NCBI RefSeq assembly: GCF_002443155.1
Contig: NZ_CP023667.1
Location: forward strand, 1,364,001 to 1,428,000
DNA length: 64,000 nucleotides
From: Alcaligenes faecalis
GTDB lineage: Bacteria; Pseudomonadota; Gammaproteobacteria; Burkholderiales; Burkholderiaceae_B
Reading direction: 5' to 3'
Shown: positions 10,074 through 19,451 of the stretch, piece by piece
Numbering within the stretch: the stretch's first letter is position 1
How the letters are laid out: every line of letters starts with the position of its first letter
The notes under the pieces: model-generated
The model's input: only the letters and a program-made list of their open reading frames with translations
What the model was told of the DNA's origin: nothing
The model's database searches: none
Program-made: the position numbers and the translations under genes

Positions 10074-10453
10074 GATATAGTGACGCTGTCATGGAGCATT
10101 TCCTGCACCCGCGTCATGCGGGTGTCATGAACAGCAGTGATGCTGACGTAGGCACGGGGGAAGCAGGAAGTCACGAAACCGGGGCATTGATTCGGATCCA
10201 GCTCAAAGTATCGGAGCAGGGCCAGATTCAGGATAGCTGTTTCAAGGCTTATGGTTGTGGCTGTACCATCGCTGCCGCTTCTTATGCGGCGCAATGGTTG
10301 CAGGATCGCAGTCTGGAGCAAGCGGCCCGGTTCTCGTCCACGGATGTACAGCAAGCGCTGGAATTGCCGCCGGTCAAAGTGCATTGTGCTTTGTTGGCCC
10401 AGGAGGCGGTTCAGGCTGCCATTGCCTCGGTACAGAACAAAGGCGCGTTTTAG
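10070..10453 (+). CDS. IscU-like scaffold with altered cluster ligands
   Basis: A 127-aa homologue of the IscU scaffold on which Fe-S clusters are built. [25 protein letters not shown] and LPPVKVHC align without doubt to IscU. Of the canonical ligands, Cys63 and the late Cys (residue 105 here) remain, but the position of Cys37 is Thr37 and that of Asp39 is Ala39; extra cysteines occur at 57 and 65. The LPPVK motif recognised by HscA is kept although hscBA are not in this cluster. The gene overlaps iscS by 4 bp and iscA follows. It may be a divergent scaffold or carrier rather than a standard IscU; function is not proven. Confidence 0.85.
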   Translation: MRYSDAVMEHFLHPRHAGVMNSSDADVGTGEAGSHETGALIRIQLKVSEQGQIQDSCFKAYGCGCTIAAASYAAQWLQDRSLEQAARFSSTDVQQALELPPVKVHCALLAQEAVQAAIASVQNKGAF

Positions 10454-10506
10454 TTGTCCAAGCCTGAAGGCTGACTACTCTTCAGGTTTATAGAAAGGAA
10501 AAGATT

Positions 10507-10830
10507 ATGTCTATTTCTCTTACTCAGCCCGCCGCAGAACATATCCAGCGTCATTTGAAAAAACGCGGAGGCGGTTTGGGGCTACGTTTGGGTGTACGCC
10601 TGACCGGTTGCTCGGGTCTGGCCTACAAGCTGGATTTTGTTGATGAGCCGGTTGAAGGCGATCAACTGTTTGAAGAGCACGGCGTTAAGCTGTTTGTTGA
10701 TCCAAAGAGCCTGCCCTTTATTGATGGCACGCGTCTGGATTATGGCCGTGATGGCCTCAATGAAGGTTTCAAGTTCATCAATCCAAACGAGAAAGCCTCC
10801 TGCGGGTGTGGCGAATCGTTTACCGTGTAG
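10507..10830 (+). CDS. iscA: IscA A-type Fe-S carrier
   Basis: A-type carrier that receives and delivers iron or [4Fe-4S] clusters. The 107-aa protein has all three conserved cysteines, one in TGCSGLAY and two in the C-terminal ASCGCGESF. An AGAAAGGAAA Shine-Dalgarno precedes the ATG. It follows the IscU-like gene by 53 bp and the next gene begins 6 bp after its stop, consistent with one operon from iscR. Confidence 0.94.
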   Translation: MSISLTQPAAEHIQRHLKKRGGGLGLRLGVRLTGCSGLAYKLDFVDEPVEGDQLFEEHGVKLFVDPKSLPFIDGTRLDYGRDGLNEGFKFINPNEKASCGCGESFTV

Positions 10831-10836
10831 GAACTC

Positions 10837-11715
10837 ATGTCATTACGTTTCGGTTTGGCGGCCAATCAATTGCACCATGATTCGGCAGATGCGGCTTTGT
10901 TTCAGTGGTTGCGGCGCTCAGCCAGCGGTATTCGCGAATTGGAAGTTGAGCTTTATACGGTGGGTCGTACCTGTAATGCCATCGAGCGTTCGGGCCTGCT
11001 GGAAGGCTATGGCGGGCTGGTTCGCTATCCTTATGGTCGTGATGGCGGCTTGATGAAGCTGGTGGCCCGGGTCACCCAAAGCCCGGACGGCACTCCGCCT
11101 TTTGATGGTGCCATTTACCTGATTGACCCGGTAGACCCTTCCTCCATTTTCCCGGAAGCACTGGCACTCAAGCGCCAATGCATCACGCATGGCCGTCCTT
11201 TCATCTCGACCCTGATGGGCGCGATTGAGTGGATTGAAGTGGAACGTGTCAGTCGCGGCCTGTGGCCCGACTCCAGCTGCAAACGTATTTTCGACTTCCC
11301 CAACCAAACTCTGGCCTTGATTGCGCACGATGCGCTCAAGGACAAGATGGTTGAGTTCGCTGACAAGCATTTCGACTTGCTGTCCCGTTTTGGCCAACGC
11401 GTAGGAACAGGTACGACCAGCCGTTTGTTGAACGAGCTGGCCTGGTCCAAAGGCTGGCCCAAGGAAACCCCCTGGATTCAGTCTTATCTAAGCGGACCTT
11501 TGGGCGGCGATGCGCAAATTGCCGAGCTGGTGCTTGAAAACCGTTGCCAGCGTGTGATCTTCTTCGAGGACCCGCATGTCGCACGTCAGCACGAGGCCGA
11601 CATCCAGTTGCTGGAACGCGCGGTGCGTGTGGTAGCCGACAAGGCCTCGTGCTTCTCCTCGCCTGAGGTGGCCCATAAATGGGCGCAGGCGGTGATGCGC
11701 TTGCCGGTGGATTGA
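10837..11715 (+). CDS. Duplicated methylglyoxal-synthase-like protein
   Basis: A 292-aa protein whose C-terminal half (about 157-280) matches MgsA, the enzyme turning dihydroxyacetone phosphate into methylglyoxal. His164 (LIAHD), GTGTTS 190-195, GPLGGD 220-225, Asp245 (FFEDP), His252 and Asp255 occupy the MgsA active-site positions. The N-terminal half (about 3-133) appears to be a second, degenerate copy: VGRTCNAI, PYGRDGG and YLIDPVDP align in order with GTGTTSRLL, PLGGDAQ and FFEDPHVA, while the His position holds Asn10. It is the last gene of the isc-like cluster, 6 bp after iscA. The activity and any link to Fe-S metabolism are inferences. Confidence 0.75.
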   Translation: MSLRFGLAANQLHHDSADAALFQWLRRSASGIRELEVELYTVGRTCNAIERSGLLEGYGGLVRYPYGRDGGLMKLVARVTQSPDGTPPFDGAIYLIDPVDPSSIFPEALALKRQCITHGRPFISTLMGAIEWIEVERVSRGLWPDSSCKRIFDFPNQTLALIAHDALKDKMVEFADKHFDLLSRFGQRVGTGTTSRLLNELAWSKGWPKETPWIQSYLSGPLGGDAQIAELVLENRCQRVIFFEDPHVARQHEADIQLLERAVRVVADKASCFSSPEVAHKWAQAVMRLPVD

Positions 11716-11775
11716 TTGCGCAGGGATGGACGTACAGGCCTTGCAAGGTGTATTTAAAAACCTTGTGGTGGCAGT

Positions 11776-11805
11776 AAAAAAGGACGCTTTTAAGCGTCCT
11801 TTTTG
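11776..11805 (+). terminator. terminator of the isc-like operon
   Basis: AAAAAGGACGCTT and AAGCGTCCTTTTT form a strong AT-flanked stem with a minimal loop 60 bp after the last gene of the cluster. The rest of the space to 11976 shows nothing recognisable. Confidence 0.85.
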
Positions 11806-11997
11806 TTTCAGCACGTTGTTGGCTGGGCCAGTTTCCCTGACTGTACGAACATCCCTGGCAGGGTCTTGATCAAATGACCCGGGAAAGGTCTGCTTGATTC
11901 GTGGGTGGGGCTTCTCTAGACTACGATGGTGCCTTGCAAGCACCGCAACACAATGTCGTCCAGTCAATAGGGCAGTGTGAAGATACCGGAGGCAGGC

Positions 11998-13014
11998 TTG
12001 AATCGTCGCATGATCTTGAATGCTATTGGCGCGGGTATGCTTGCCCGGCTTGGGGGCGTTGTGTCCTCGCTAGGTACTGCATTTGTTACGGCGCCAGCAC
12101 GTGCGCGGCAGCTGGAGAACTTCCCTTCGGGGCCCGTACGCATTGTTGTTCCGGTGAATCCGGGTGGCAACGCCGATCGCATTGCGCGAATGCTGGCGCA
12201 AAGCCTTGCCGAATTGTGGCAACAAACAGTGATTGTGGACAATGTGCCAGGCGCGCACACCAGTCTTGGTGTCAACCGGGTCGTTCGCGCAGCACCGACC
12301 GGCCACACGCTGCTGTCCAGCGGGGATCAGCTTGCGATCAACGCGGCTCTGGGGCGCAAGCTGCCTTATAGCGAGACTGATGTTCGCGGAGTGACTCGCA
12401 CTATTGTGAATACGCAGGTGCTGGTGGTTCGCCCAGGCTTGGGGGGCAGGCACTTTGATGAATATGTGGCGCTGCTCAAGCGGCGACCTGGCGAAGTATC
12501 CGCCGCGCTGCCGATTGGCTATGGCAGTATCTATCATCTTGCGGTTGAGATGCTTAATCAGCGTTTGGGTACGCAAACCAATAACATCCCTTACGCGGGT
12601 GGGGCTCCGGCTGTTCTGGACATATTAGGCGGGCATGTAGATGCTGCGCTTATTGATATCTCTGGGACAATCCAGAACATTCAGAAGCGTGAGCTCATTC
12701 CTCTGGCGGTGACCTCGCCGGAGCGCTCGAAGGTTTTACCGGATGTTCCCACTTTTCATGAGTTGGGTGTTTCTGATTTCGTGATCGAAAGCTGGCAGGG
12801 CATCTTTGTGCCACGTGCCACGCCCGACGAGGTAGTTGAGGTGTTGAATCGCGATATCACGGCTGTACTGCGTTCGCGCGAATTTGCTGAGCCATTGGAG
12901 GAGCAGGGCTTTGTGATCGCGCCTGGTTCGGCTGAGTCGCTGGATCAGATCGTGGCACGTGATATTGCCCTGTTTCGTGAAGTGGCGGCAGTTGCTGGTA
13001 TCAAGCCTGAGTGA
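11998..13014 (+). CDS. Bug-family tripartite tricarboxylate receptor
   Basis: Periplasmic solute receptor of the tripartite tricarboxylate transporter (Bug/TctC) family, which is greatly expanded in Bordetella and relatives and binds carboxylates. After a signal peptide (NRRMILNAIGAG ... ARARQ, with twin arginines) the mature part has the family features VRIVVPVNPGGNADRIAR, VDNVPGA, IPYAGGAPAVLDILGGHVDAAL and LPDVPTFHELG. TTG at 11998 is preferred because GGAGG lies 5 bases before it; GTG at 11977 would add seven residues. No TctA/TctB membrane genes are adjacent, so this is an orphan receptor and its ligand is unknown. Confidence 0.88.
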   Translation: MNRRMILNAIGAGMLARLGGVVSSLGTAFVTAPARARQLENFPSGPVRIVVPVNPGGNADRIARMLAQSLAELWQQTVIVDNVPGAHTSLGVNRVVRAAPTGHTLLSSGDQLAINAALGRKLPYSETDVRGVTRTIVNTQVLVVRPGLGGRHFDEYVALLKRRPGEVSAALPIGYGSIYHLAVEMLNQRLGTQTNNIPYAGGAPAVLDILGGHVDAALIDISGTIQNIQKRELIPLAVTSPERSKVLPDVPTFHELGVSDFVIESWQGIFVPRATPDEVVEVLNRDITAVLRSREFAEPLEEQGFVIAPGSAESLDQIVARDIALFREVAAVAGIKPE

Positions 13015-13128
13015 GGTCTGGTGTACCGGTGTAGGGCTGACTAATGATGGGATTGGAGTGGGAGTTTGTTCCGGGACTGGGCAGAATAGCTGCGTATCTG
13101 CGTATGTGTAAGCGGGGCGAGGATGCAT

Positions 13129-13160
13129 AAAAAACGCACGGTCGAGACCGTGCGTTTTTT
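13129..13160. terminator. bidirectional terminator before lysS 3' end
   Basis: AACGCACGGTC and GACCGTGCGTT form an 11-bp stem with a 2-nt loop, flanked by an A-run on the left and a T-run on the right. It can serve both the Bug receptor gene and the convergent lysS. Confidence 0.85.
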
Positions 13161-13174
13161 TGTTTTGAGACTGA

Positions 13175-14698
13175 TTAGTCCTCGCGACGCAGATGCGGGA
13201 ACAGGATCACGTCACGGATAGCAGGGCTATCGGTCAGCAACATGACCAGTCGGTCGATACCGATACCGCAGCCGCCTGTAGGAGGCATGCCGTATTCCAG
13301 AGCACGGATGTAGTCCGCATCGTAGAACATGGCTTCTTCGTCGCCAGCATCCTTGGCCTGAACCTGAGCCTGAAAGCGAGCGGCCTGGTCTTCAGGGTCG
13401 TTCAGCTCCGAGAAGCCATTGGCAATCTCGCGACCAGTGATGAACAGCTCAAAGCGCTCGGTAATGCCTTCCTGGGTGTCCGACGCGCGTGCCAGTGGCG
13501 ACACTTCCACGGGGTAGTCCACGATGAAGGTGGGGTGCCACAGCTTGGATTCTGCTGTTTCTTCAAACAGAGCCAGTTGCAAGGCACCCAGACCGGCATC
13601 ACGCAGTGGGGGCGAGTTCACGTCCACTTTCAGGCGAGCCAGTTCGGTACGCAGGAACTGGATGTCTTCCAGTTGCTCGATCTGGTAGGAAGGAGCGTAC
13701 TTCATGATGGCGCCGGTAATGGTCAGGCGATCAAAAGGTAGGCTCAGATCCAGTTCGCGTTCCTGGTATTGCAGGGTAGCGGTACCACGGGCGCTGATCG
13801 CGGCCTCGCGTATCAGGTTTTCGGTGAAGTCCATCAGCCACTGGTAATCCGTGTAGGCTGCGTAGAACTCCATCATGGTGAATTCGGGGTTGTGACGAGG
13901 GCTGACGCCTTCGTTACGGAAGTTGCGGTTGATCTCGAACACGCGCTCGAAACCGCCCACGATCAAACGCTTCAGGTACAGCTCGGGAGCAATACGCAGG
14001 TACATTTCCATGTCCAGCGCATTGTGGTGGGTCACAAAGGGTTTGGCCGATGCGCCACCCGGAATGGGGTGCAGCATGGGGGTTTCCACTTCCAGGAAAT
14101 CGGCCTGGGCCATGTGCTGGCGCAGGCTGCTCATGACCTTGCTGCGGGCCAGGAAGGTTTGACGGGTGTCTTCACCCATGATCAGGTCGACGTAGCGCTG
14201 ACGGTACTTCAGTTCCTGGTCAGCCAGACCGTGGAATTTGTCGGGCAGAGGGCGCAGGGACTTGGCCAGTATGCGTACGCTGGAGGCGTGTACGGACAGC
14301 TCGCCCTTATTGGTTTTGAAGACTGTGCCTTCCACGGCCAGGATGTCGCCGATATCCCAGCCCTTGAATTCCGCGTAGTTCTCTTCGCCCAGTGCGGCTT
14401 TGTCCAGGTAGATCTGGATACGGCCGGAGGCATCTTGCAGCGTGGCAAAACTGGCTTTGCCCATGACACGTTTGAGCATCATGCGGCCAGCTACTTTCAC
14501 GACTTTATTGGTGGCGGCCAGGGCATCCTTGTCCTGCTCGCCGTACTGGCTGTGCAGCTCGGCAGCGTGGGCGTCTGGGCGGAAATCGTTGGGGTAGGCG
14601 ATACCGTTTTCGCGCAGGCGGTCCAGTTTGGAACGACGCTCGGCGATCAGTCGGTTTTCGTCTACGACGGGTGCGGAAGTGTCTAGCGGTTCAGTCAT
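13175..14698 (-). CDS. lysS: Lysyl-tRNA synthetase, class II
   Basis: Charges tRNA-Lys with lysine. The 507-aa protein has an N-terminal OB-fold anticodon-binding domain ([30 protein letters not shown]) and a class II catalytic core: motif 1 around [32 protein letters not shown], motif 2 [30 protein letters not shown] and motif 3 [20 protein letters not shown]. It is the last gene of a prfB-SDR-lysS operon, starting 11 bp after the SDR stop codon. Confidence 0.97.
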   Translation of the reverse strand: MTEPLDTSAPVVDENRLIAERRSKLDRLRENGIAYPNDFRPDAHAAELHSQYGEQDKDALAATNKVVKVAGRMMLKRVMGKASFATLQDASGRIQIYLDKAALGEENYAEFKGWDIGDILAVEGTVFKTNKGELSVHASSVRILAKSLRPLPDKFHGLADQELKYRQRYVDLIMGEDTRQTFLARSKVMSSLRQHMAQADFLEVETPMLHPIPGGASAKPFVTHHNALDMEMYLRIAPELYLKRLIVGGFERVFEINRNFRNEGVSPRHNPEFTMMEFYAAYTDYQWLMDFTENLIREAAISARGTATLQYQERELDLSLPFDRLTITGAIMKYAPSYQIEQLEDIQFLRTELARLKVDVNSPPLRDAGLGALQLALFEETAESKLWHPTFIVDYPVEVSPLARASDTQEGITERFELFITGREIANGFSELNDPEDQAARFQAQVQAKDAGDEEAMFYDADYIRALEYGMPPTGGCGIGIDRLVMLLTDSPAIRDVILFPHLRRED

Positions 14699-14709
14699 TG
14701 TGTCAGTAC

Positions 14710-15447
14710 TTATTCGTAGTGGCGGATGTCATCCAGGACGTGCTGGCCAAAAGCCGGGCTGTTCAGGTGGCGAAAAATGCGCTCGGCCGTATCGTCCGGG
14801 CTGCTTAGCTGACCTTGCTGATGCAGGTCGATAAAGCGGCTCAGGTTCGGAAACTGGTCGCGGGACTGGCTACGGATATGGCCTTGCATATCGGTATCGA
14901 CCACGCCGGGGGCCAGAGAGCAAACGGCCAGCTCGGGATTTTCCAGCTTCAGGGTTTGCGTATAGAAATCCAGCGCTGCTTTGCTGCAGCCATACACAGC
15001 CCAGCCCGAGACGGGTTTGCGGCCGGCACCCGAGGAGATATTGAGCACCTGGCGCTGGGCATCCTTGGGGGCGCCTTGCAAAAAGGCGGCGGTCAGGCTC
15101 ATGACACTGGCGACATTCAATTGCAGCGCCTGTGTAATGGCCTGGGCATCGAGCAGGTGGCTGGCCTGCCCAACGGGATCAACCGTGCCCGCATTATTGA
15201 TGAGGACGTAGCGTTGAGCCTGTGTCTGGCTGATCAAGGCTTGCAGGGCCTTGGCAGCCTCTTGTGCGCCTTCCGCGCTGGCCAGATCCACTTGCAGATG
15301 TTGATGAGCCCCTTGGGGCGCATCCAGTTGCAGTTCGCTGCGGGCCAAAGTGATCAACTGATGGCCAGCGGCCAGCGCCTGACGCGCCAGGGACAAGCCC
15401 AGACCGCGCGAGGCACCGCTTAGAACAGTCAGCGTGGAAGTGTGCAT
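14710..15447 (-). CDS. Short-chain dehydrogenase/reductase
   Basis: A 245-aa NAD(P)-dependent SDR. The cofactor motif is a variant SGASRGLG (residues 10-17), with NNAGT further on and the catalytic YGCSK (Tyr-X3-Lys) preceded by the Ser in NISSG. It resembles the sepiapterin/benzil-reductase-like branch of SDRs; its substrate cannot be assigned. The start codon lies one base after the prfB stop and the stop is 11 bp before lysS, so it is co-transcribed with translation genes, which may be incidental. Confidence 0.88.
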   Translation of the reverse strand: MHTSTLTVLSGASRGLGLSLARQALAAGHQLITLARSELQLDAPQGAHQHLQVDLASAEGAQEAAKALQALISQTQAQRYVLINNAGTVDPVGQASHLLDAQAITQALQLNVASVMSLTAAFLQGAPKDAQRQVLNISSGAGRKPVSGWAVYGCSKAALDFYTQTLKLENPELAVCSLAPGVVDTDMQGHIRSQSRDQFPNLSRFIDLHQQGQLSSPDDTAERIFRHLNSPAFGQHVLDDIRHYE

Positions 15448-15448
15448 A

Positions 15449-16553
15449 TTAAATACCTTGTTTCAGGCTGGCCTGAATAAAGGGATCCAGGTCGCCATCC
15501 AGAATCTTTTGCGTATTGGAGCTTTCGTAGTTCGTACGCAAATCCTTGATACGACTTTGATCCAGTACGTAGGAACGAATCTGGTGACCCCAGCCCACAT
15601 CGCTCTTGGAGTCTTCCAGTTTCTGCTGCTCGGCCATGCGGTTGCGCATTTCCAGCTCGTACAGGCGGGATTTCAGCATCTGCATGGCTTCGGCACGGTT
15701 ACGGTGCTGCGAGCGGTCGTTCTGACACTGCACCACAATGCCGCTGGGCTCGTGCGTGATACGAACGGCCGAGTCGGTTTTGTTAATGTGCTGACCACCG
15801 GCACCACTGGCGCGGTAGGTGTCGATACGCAGGTCGGCCGGATTGATTTCGACCTCGAAGGAGTCGTCAATTTCCGGATAGACAAACACGCTGGTAAAGG
15901 ACGTGTGGCGGCCATTGGATGAGTCAAAGGGGCTTTTGCGAACCAGGCGGTGCACGCCGGTTTCCGTACGCAGAAAACCGTAGGCGTAATCGCCTTCAAT
16001 CTTGATGGTGGCCGATTTGATACCGGCAACGTCACCGTCAGACTGTTCCAGAATTTCAGCCTTGAAGCCCTTGTGTTCGGCATAGCGCAAATACATGCGC
16101 AGCAGCATGGAGGCCCAGTCCTGGGCTTCGGTACCACCCGCGCCAGCCTGAATATCCATAAAGCAATTCAGCGGATCGGCAGGGTTGGAGAACATGCGGC
16201 GGAATTCCAGCTCTTCAATACGGCTGGCCATGGCGGCACAATCTTCTTCGATGGCGGCGATAGTGGCATCGTCATCGTCCATCGCGGCGAGTTCGAACAG
16301 GTCCTGCGAATCTTTCAGGCCTGTGTGCAAGGCGTCCAGCACATGCACCACGTTTTCCAGGCTTTTCTTTTCGCGGCCCAGATCCTGAGCGTGTTGAGGG
16401 TTGTCCCAGACGTTGGGATCCTCCAGTTCGGCATTGACTACGTGCAAACGATGAGCTTTGTCATCGTAGTCAAAGATACCTCCGTAAGGCATTTTCCCGC
16501 TCCGAATAATCGGCAAGGCGGGCTTCCAGTTGATTAAGTCGTTCCGATTCCAT
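15449..16553 (-). CDS. prfB: Peptide chain release factor 2 with programmed +1 frameshift
   Basis: Release factor 2 recognises UGA and UAA stop codons. It is encoded in two overlapping frames. Frame 0 starts at ATG 16553 ([18 protein letters not shown]) and ends after 27 codons at an in-frame TGA (16472-16470). The sequence GGAGGTATCTTTGAC there is the classic RF2 autoregulatory site: an internal Shine-Dalgarno, then CTT-TGA-C. A +1 shift gives DYDDKAHRL and continues to 15449, for a 367-aa product. The SPF anticodon-like motif (RKSPFDSS) and the GGQ catalytic motif ([13 protein letters not shown]) are present. Reading without the shift would give a false start. Confidence 0.95.
16469..16486 (-). 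promoter_or_regulatory. RF2 frameshift site
   Basis: On the minus strand, CGGAGG stands three bases before CTT TGA C. The upstream Shine-Dalgarno-like sequence and slow decoding of TGA when RF2 is scarce drive +1 slippage on CTT, so RF2 controls its own synthesis. This is known from E. coli and directly visible here. Confidence 0.93.
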
Positions 16554-16663
16554 GATTCAGCGGCTTTCCTATATTTGAGGGCCATCCGCGCCAGCCAGCA
16601 AGGCGGCGCGCGGCAAACTTCCGATTTTACCCTTATCGGAGGTCTATGGCACGTATTGGCCGC

Positions 16664-18373
16664 TCAGGAACCGGACATTGTGCAAGCAGCGGTGCGATAG
16701 GCGGGCGCCGAACGGTAGGAAGATCGATTGGAGACGACGGGCTGGGCGGGCGTGTCTGCTTCGGAAGGCTCGCTATCCAGGCTGAAATGCGCGACCACCT
16801 GGGCCAGCAAGGTGGTTTGTTCCAGTTGCTCCTGGGCTGTGTGGGCGCTGTGTTCAACCAGCTTCTGGTTAGACTGGCCTTGCTGGTCCAGGCGTGTCAT
16901 GACCTGGTTTACATACTCGATATGGGTAGCCTGGTCTTGAGAGGCCTGGGCAATATCGGCCACGATGCTGCGCATTTCATTGACCTTGTGTTGTGTGCTG
17001 GCCATGACTTGCGCCATGCCGCGCGCGGCCATCGAGCTTTGTTCGGTTTGTTCAACAGAACTGGAGATCAAGGTGGAAATCTGTTGCAAGGCATCGGTGG
17101 AGCGCAAAGCCAGGTTACGCACTTCGGCAGCAACAACCGCAAAGCCATGACCGTGCACACCAGCGCGGGCGGCTTCCACGGCGGCATTCAGGGCCAGGAT
17201 ATTGGTCTGGAAGGCAATGCTGCGGATCAGCTTGGTGATCTCGCTCATTTTGTGCGAGCTGTCGGCAATGGCGTTGATGGTATCGAGCAGGCTGTGCACG
17301 GCCTGATTGCCTTGGGCCACCTGGCTGGAGGTGTCCTGCGCCAGGTGATCAGCGGTTCGGGCTTGTTCGGCATTCTGGCGCACGGTGTCGGCCAATTGAT
17401 TCATCGCCTTGACGGTGTGATTCAATTCGGTGGATTGGTCCAGAATCTGTTCACTCAGGTTTTGACTGCCCAGCACAATCGCGTGCGAGCCGTCGCGTAT
17501 CAGGCCGGTTTGCTCGCGGATCTGATGTACCACGGTTTGTACGCCCTGGCCGATCCCATTGAGTGCGGTCAGCAAGGTCCCGAACTCATCATGGCGACGC
17601 ACACTGAGCTGGGCATTGAGCTTGCCTTGGGCCAGTTCCTTGGCCAGATTCGCCCCTTGATCCAGTGGCTGCTTGATGGAGCGATACAAGAGGAGCAGGG
17701 CAAGGGTACTGGCCAGGAAGAACAGGGCCAGCGCCGCCAGGGCCAGGCTGAACGCACGGTCACTGCTGCGGCCAGCCAGATCCAGAGAGCTGTCCAGCCG
17801 CTCACTGAACTGGTGCTCGAACTGATCCAGTGTATCCGTGATCTGGGTGGAGGCTTGAATATATTGCTGGCTGAACACCAGCACTTTGGCCATCAAGGCA
17901 TTGGGCAGGGCAATGCGGATGGCACCGTTGCCATCTTCAAACTGGCCGCTGGCGGTTTGAATGGCTTCGGACTGAACCTGGCTGAGTGCCAGGGTCTGTT
18001 CATAAGCAGAGCGCAGCAGGTCCTGTTCAGCCGGTTCCAGTTCCAGATCCCTGAAGCGGTCCAGCATCGCCAGGGTGACGCCGTCCTGATCCGGCTGGAC
18101 ACCGGTAAATACCGCCAAGAGGTGGCGGAAGTTTTCCTGAAATTCGATCTGTTCGCTGGAGACAAACGCGATGGCCTGACGGCTGAGTAATTCGCTGATG
18201 CGTTTGAAGTCTTTGCTAAGCGCTGTCGTTTGATGACGCTGGGCTTCCAGATGCTTGCGTTGTTCGATGCTGCTGCTCAAATGTTGCAGGGCAATCAGCA
18301 TCAGGATTAGAAACAGGCTCAGAATTGCAAAATAGGCGATGAAGCCGGTTTTGAGCGTCAGTAATTTTTTCAA
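16664..18373 (-). CDS. Methyl-accepting chemotaxis protein
   Basis: A membrane chemoreceptor feeding the CheA/CheW pathway. The N terminus has a membrane helix ([24 protein letters not shown]), a periplasmic sensor of about 170 aa with no recognised ligand motif, a second helix ([23 protein letters not shown]), a HAMP segment, and a cytoplasmic coiled coil with the CheA/CheW hairpin tip [43 protein letters not shown] at 18373 (569 aa) is preferred because GGGAG lies 5 bases upstream; a GTG at 18427 is in frame but lies within stable hairpins and has no spaced Shine-Dalgarno. No other chemotaxis genes are nearby. Confidence 0.9.
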   Translation of the reverse strand: MKKLLTLKTGFIAYFAILSLFLILMLIALQHLSSSIEQRKHLEAQRHQTTALSKDFKRISELLSRQAIAFVSSEQIEFQENFRHLLAVFTGVQPDQDGVTLAMLDRFRDLELEPAEQDLLRSAYEQTLALSQVQSEAIQTASGQFEDGNGAIRIALPNALMAKVLVFSQQYIQASTQITDTLDQFEHQFSERLDSSLDLAGRSSDRAFSLALAALALFFLASTLALLLLYRSIKQPLDQGANLAKELAQGKLNAQLSVRRHDEFGTLLTALNGIGQGVQTVVHQIREQTGLIRDGSHAIVLGSQNLSEQILDQSTELNHTVKAMNQLADTVRQNAEQARTADHLAQDTSSQVAQGNQAVHSLLDTINAIADSSHKMSEITKLIRSIAFQTNILALNAAVEAARAGVHGHGFAVVAAEVRNLALRSTDALQQISTLISSSVEQTEQSSMAARGMAQVMASTQHKVNEMRSIVADIAQASQDQATHIEYVNQVMTRLDQQGQSNQKLVEHSAHTAQEQLEQTTLLAQVVAHFSLDSEPSEADTPAQPVVSNRSSYRSAPAYRTAACTMSGS

Positions 18374-18378
18374 GGCGA

Positions 18379-18430
18379 CTCCCACAAAATGTGGGGTGCG
18401 CCCGAGCGCTGATGGCTCTTGTCGCACCCC
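18379..18430 (-). promoter_or_regulatory. alternative hairpins in chemoreceptor leader
   Basis: Two perfect stems overlap just upstream of the likely TTG start. One pairs 18393-18400 with 18423-18430 (8 bp). The other pairs CCCACA at 18381-18386 with TGTGGG at 18390-18395 and would bury the Shine-Dalgarno at 18379-18383. They share bases 18393-18395 and so exclude each other. Translational control is inferred. Confidence 0.4.
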
Positions 18431-18484
18431 TGTCAGGCGCGCCTATCTTTGCATCTAATTGTGACAGGGGTGTGGCGATATGTC

Positions 18485-18757
18485 TTAACGGCGGTGGGGG
18501 GTGCGACGAGGGGCAGAGGTCGGCGCGCCAATACGCTTGGGCAGGTGGCGGAAAATAATGCGACCCTTGCTCAGGTCGTAGGGCGACATTTCCAGGGTGA
18601 CGCTGTCGCCAGCCAGAATACGGATGTGGTGCTTGCGCATCTTGCCGCCGGTGTAGGCGATAACCGCGTGACCGTTGTCCAGGGTGACACGAAAGCGCGA
18701 GTCAGGCAGGATTTCGGTGACGGAACCTTGCATTTCAAGTAGCTCTTCTTTGGCCAT
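18485..18757 (-). CDS. infA: Translation initiation factor IF-1, extended form
   Basis: IF-1 binds the ribosomal A site during initiation. The 90-aa protein has the whole S1-like OB fold ([30 protein letters not shown] ... [35 protein letters not shown]) plus an 18-residue basic tail ending RRTPHRR. Betaproteobacteria often carry such a second, longer IF-1 besides the one in the ribosomal protein cluster. The ATG at 18757 follows AAGGAG; the frame extends 32 codons upstream without family similarity. Confidence 0.94.
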   Translation of the reverse strand: MAKEELLEMQGSVTEILPDSRFRVTLDNGHAVIAYTGGKMRKHHIRILAGDSVTLEMSPYDLSKGRIIFRHLPKRIGAPTSAPRRTPHRR

Positions 18758-19451
18758 AAATCGGGACTCCTTTAAAAATAATAATTCCCGTCTGGCCCTG
18801 CTGGGCGGGACGGGGACGGGCTTAGTAACAAGGCAGACCGACAAACCGGACAAGCGGTGTCTGGAGTCCAGCGTTGCACTAGGCCCATAAAAATCGGGAT
18901 GAATCTGTGTCTGTCAGGAGTGTTCGGTTCCAGACAGGGTCGGGTTGATCAAATTGAAAACACGCCCGCCGTTCATGGGGGGATCCAGCCGGGGCAGACA
19001 AGGTCTGCCTACCTGAAAAACGGGCAAAAACACGAATACTTGCCAGGAACAGAGACCTGCATAACGACGCGCGGGACAGGCCCTTGCGGTTAAAGGTGCT
19101 GGTTGTGGTGCCAAGTAATGCACTTGGGGCGCTTGATTGAGTCAAGCTTTATTCCCAAAAGTGGGGGTGTTTCAAGGTCGATTTACCCTGGATAGCTGCA
19201 TCTGATGTTGCTAAAGCCAGACGAGCGTGGATGGGATGGGCCAATAAAATTCAATCAGCGCCATGACGTGACAATTGTATGATTATAAATAATATTTATG
19301 GATTGGTCAAAGATTGACCAGTTCACATCGTCACAAGCAGGCAGGTAAAGGCGTAGAGGGCAGGGCATGCTTGCCTATATACTAGGCCAATCGTAACGGC
19401 GCAAAGTTGACCTGAGGAGGGATCACATGCGCCGTTGCCGTTTTTTAGGAC
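18758..19451. other. 694-bp non-coding region upstream of EamA gene
   Basis: No gene is recognised between infA and the EamA transporter. The right part is AT-rich and holds two perfect inverted repeats: ATAAATA-A-TATTTAT at 19285-19299 and TGGTCAA-AGA-TTGACCA at 19304-19320. A hairpin with a T-run occupies 19395-19446. The region looks regulatory for the downstream transporter. Confidence 0.5.
19395..19446 (+). promoter_or_regulatory. possible attenuator with leader ORF start
   Basis: AACGGC (from 19395) can pair with either of two GCCGTT copies (19431-19436, 19437-19442), the second running into a T-stretch like an intrinsic terminator. The loop holds GAGGAGG (19414-19420) correctly spaced before ATG at 19427. 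That ATG opens a 33-codon frame ending at 19528, out of frame with the transporter start at 19452. The arrangement resembles transcription attenuation, but expression is unproven. Confidence 0.4.
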
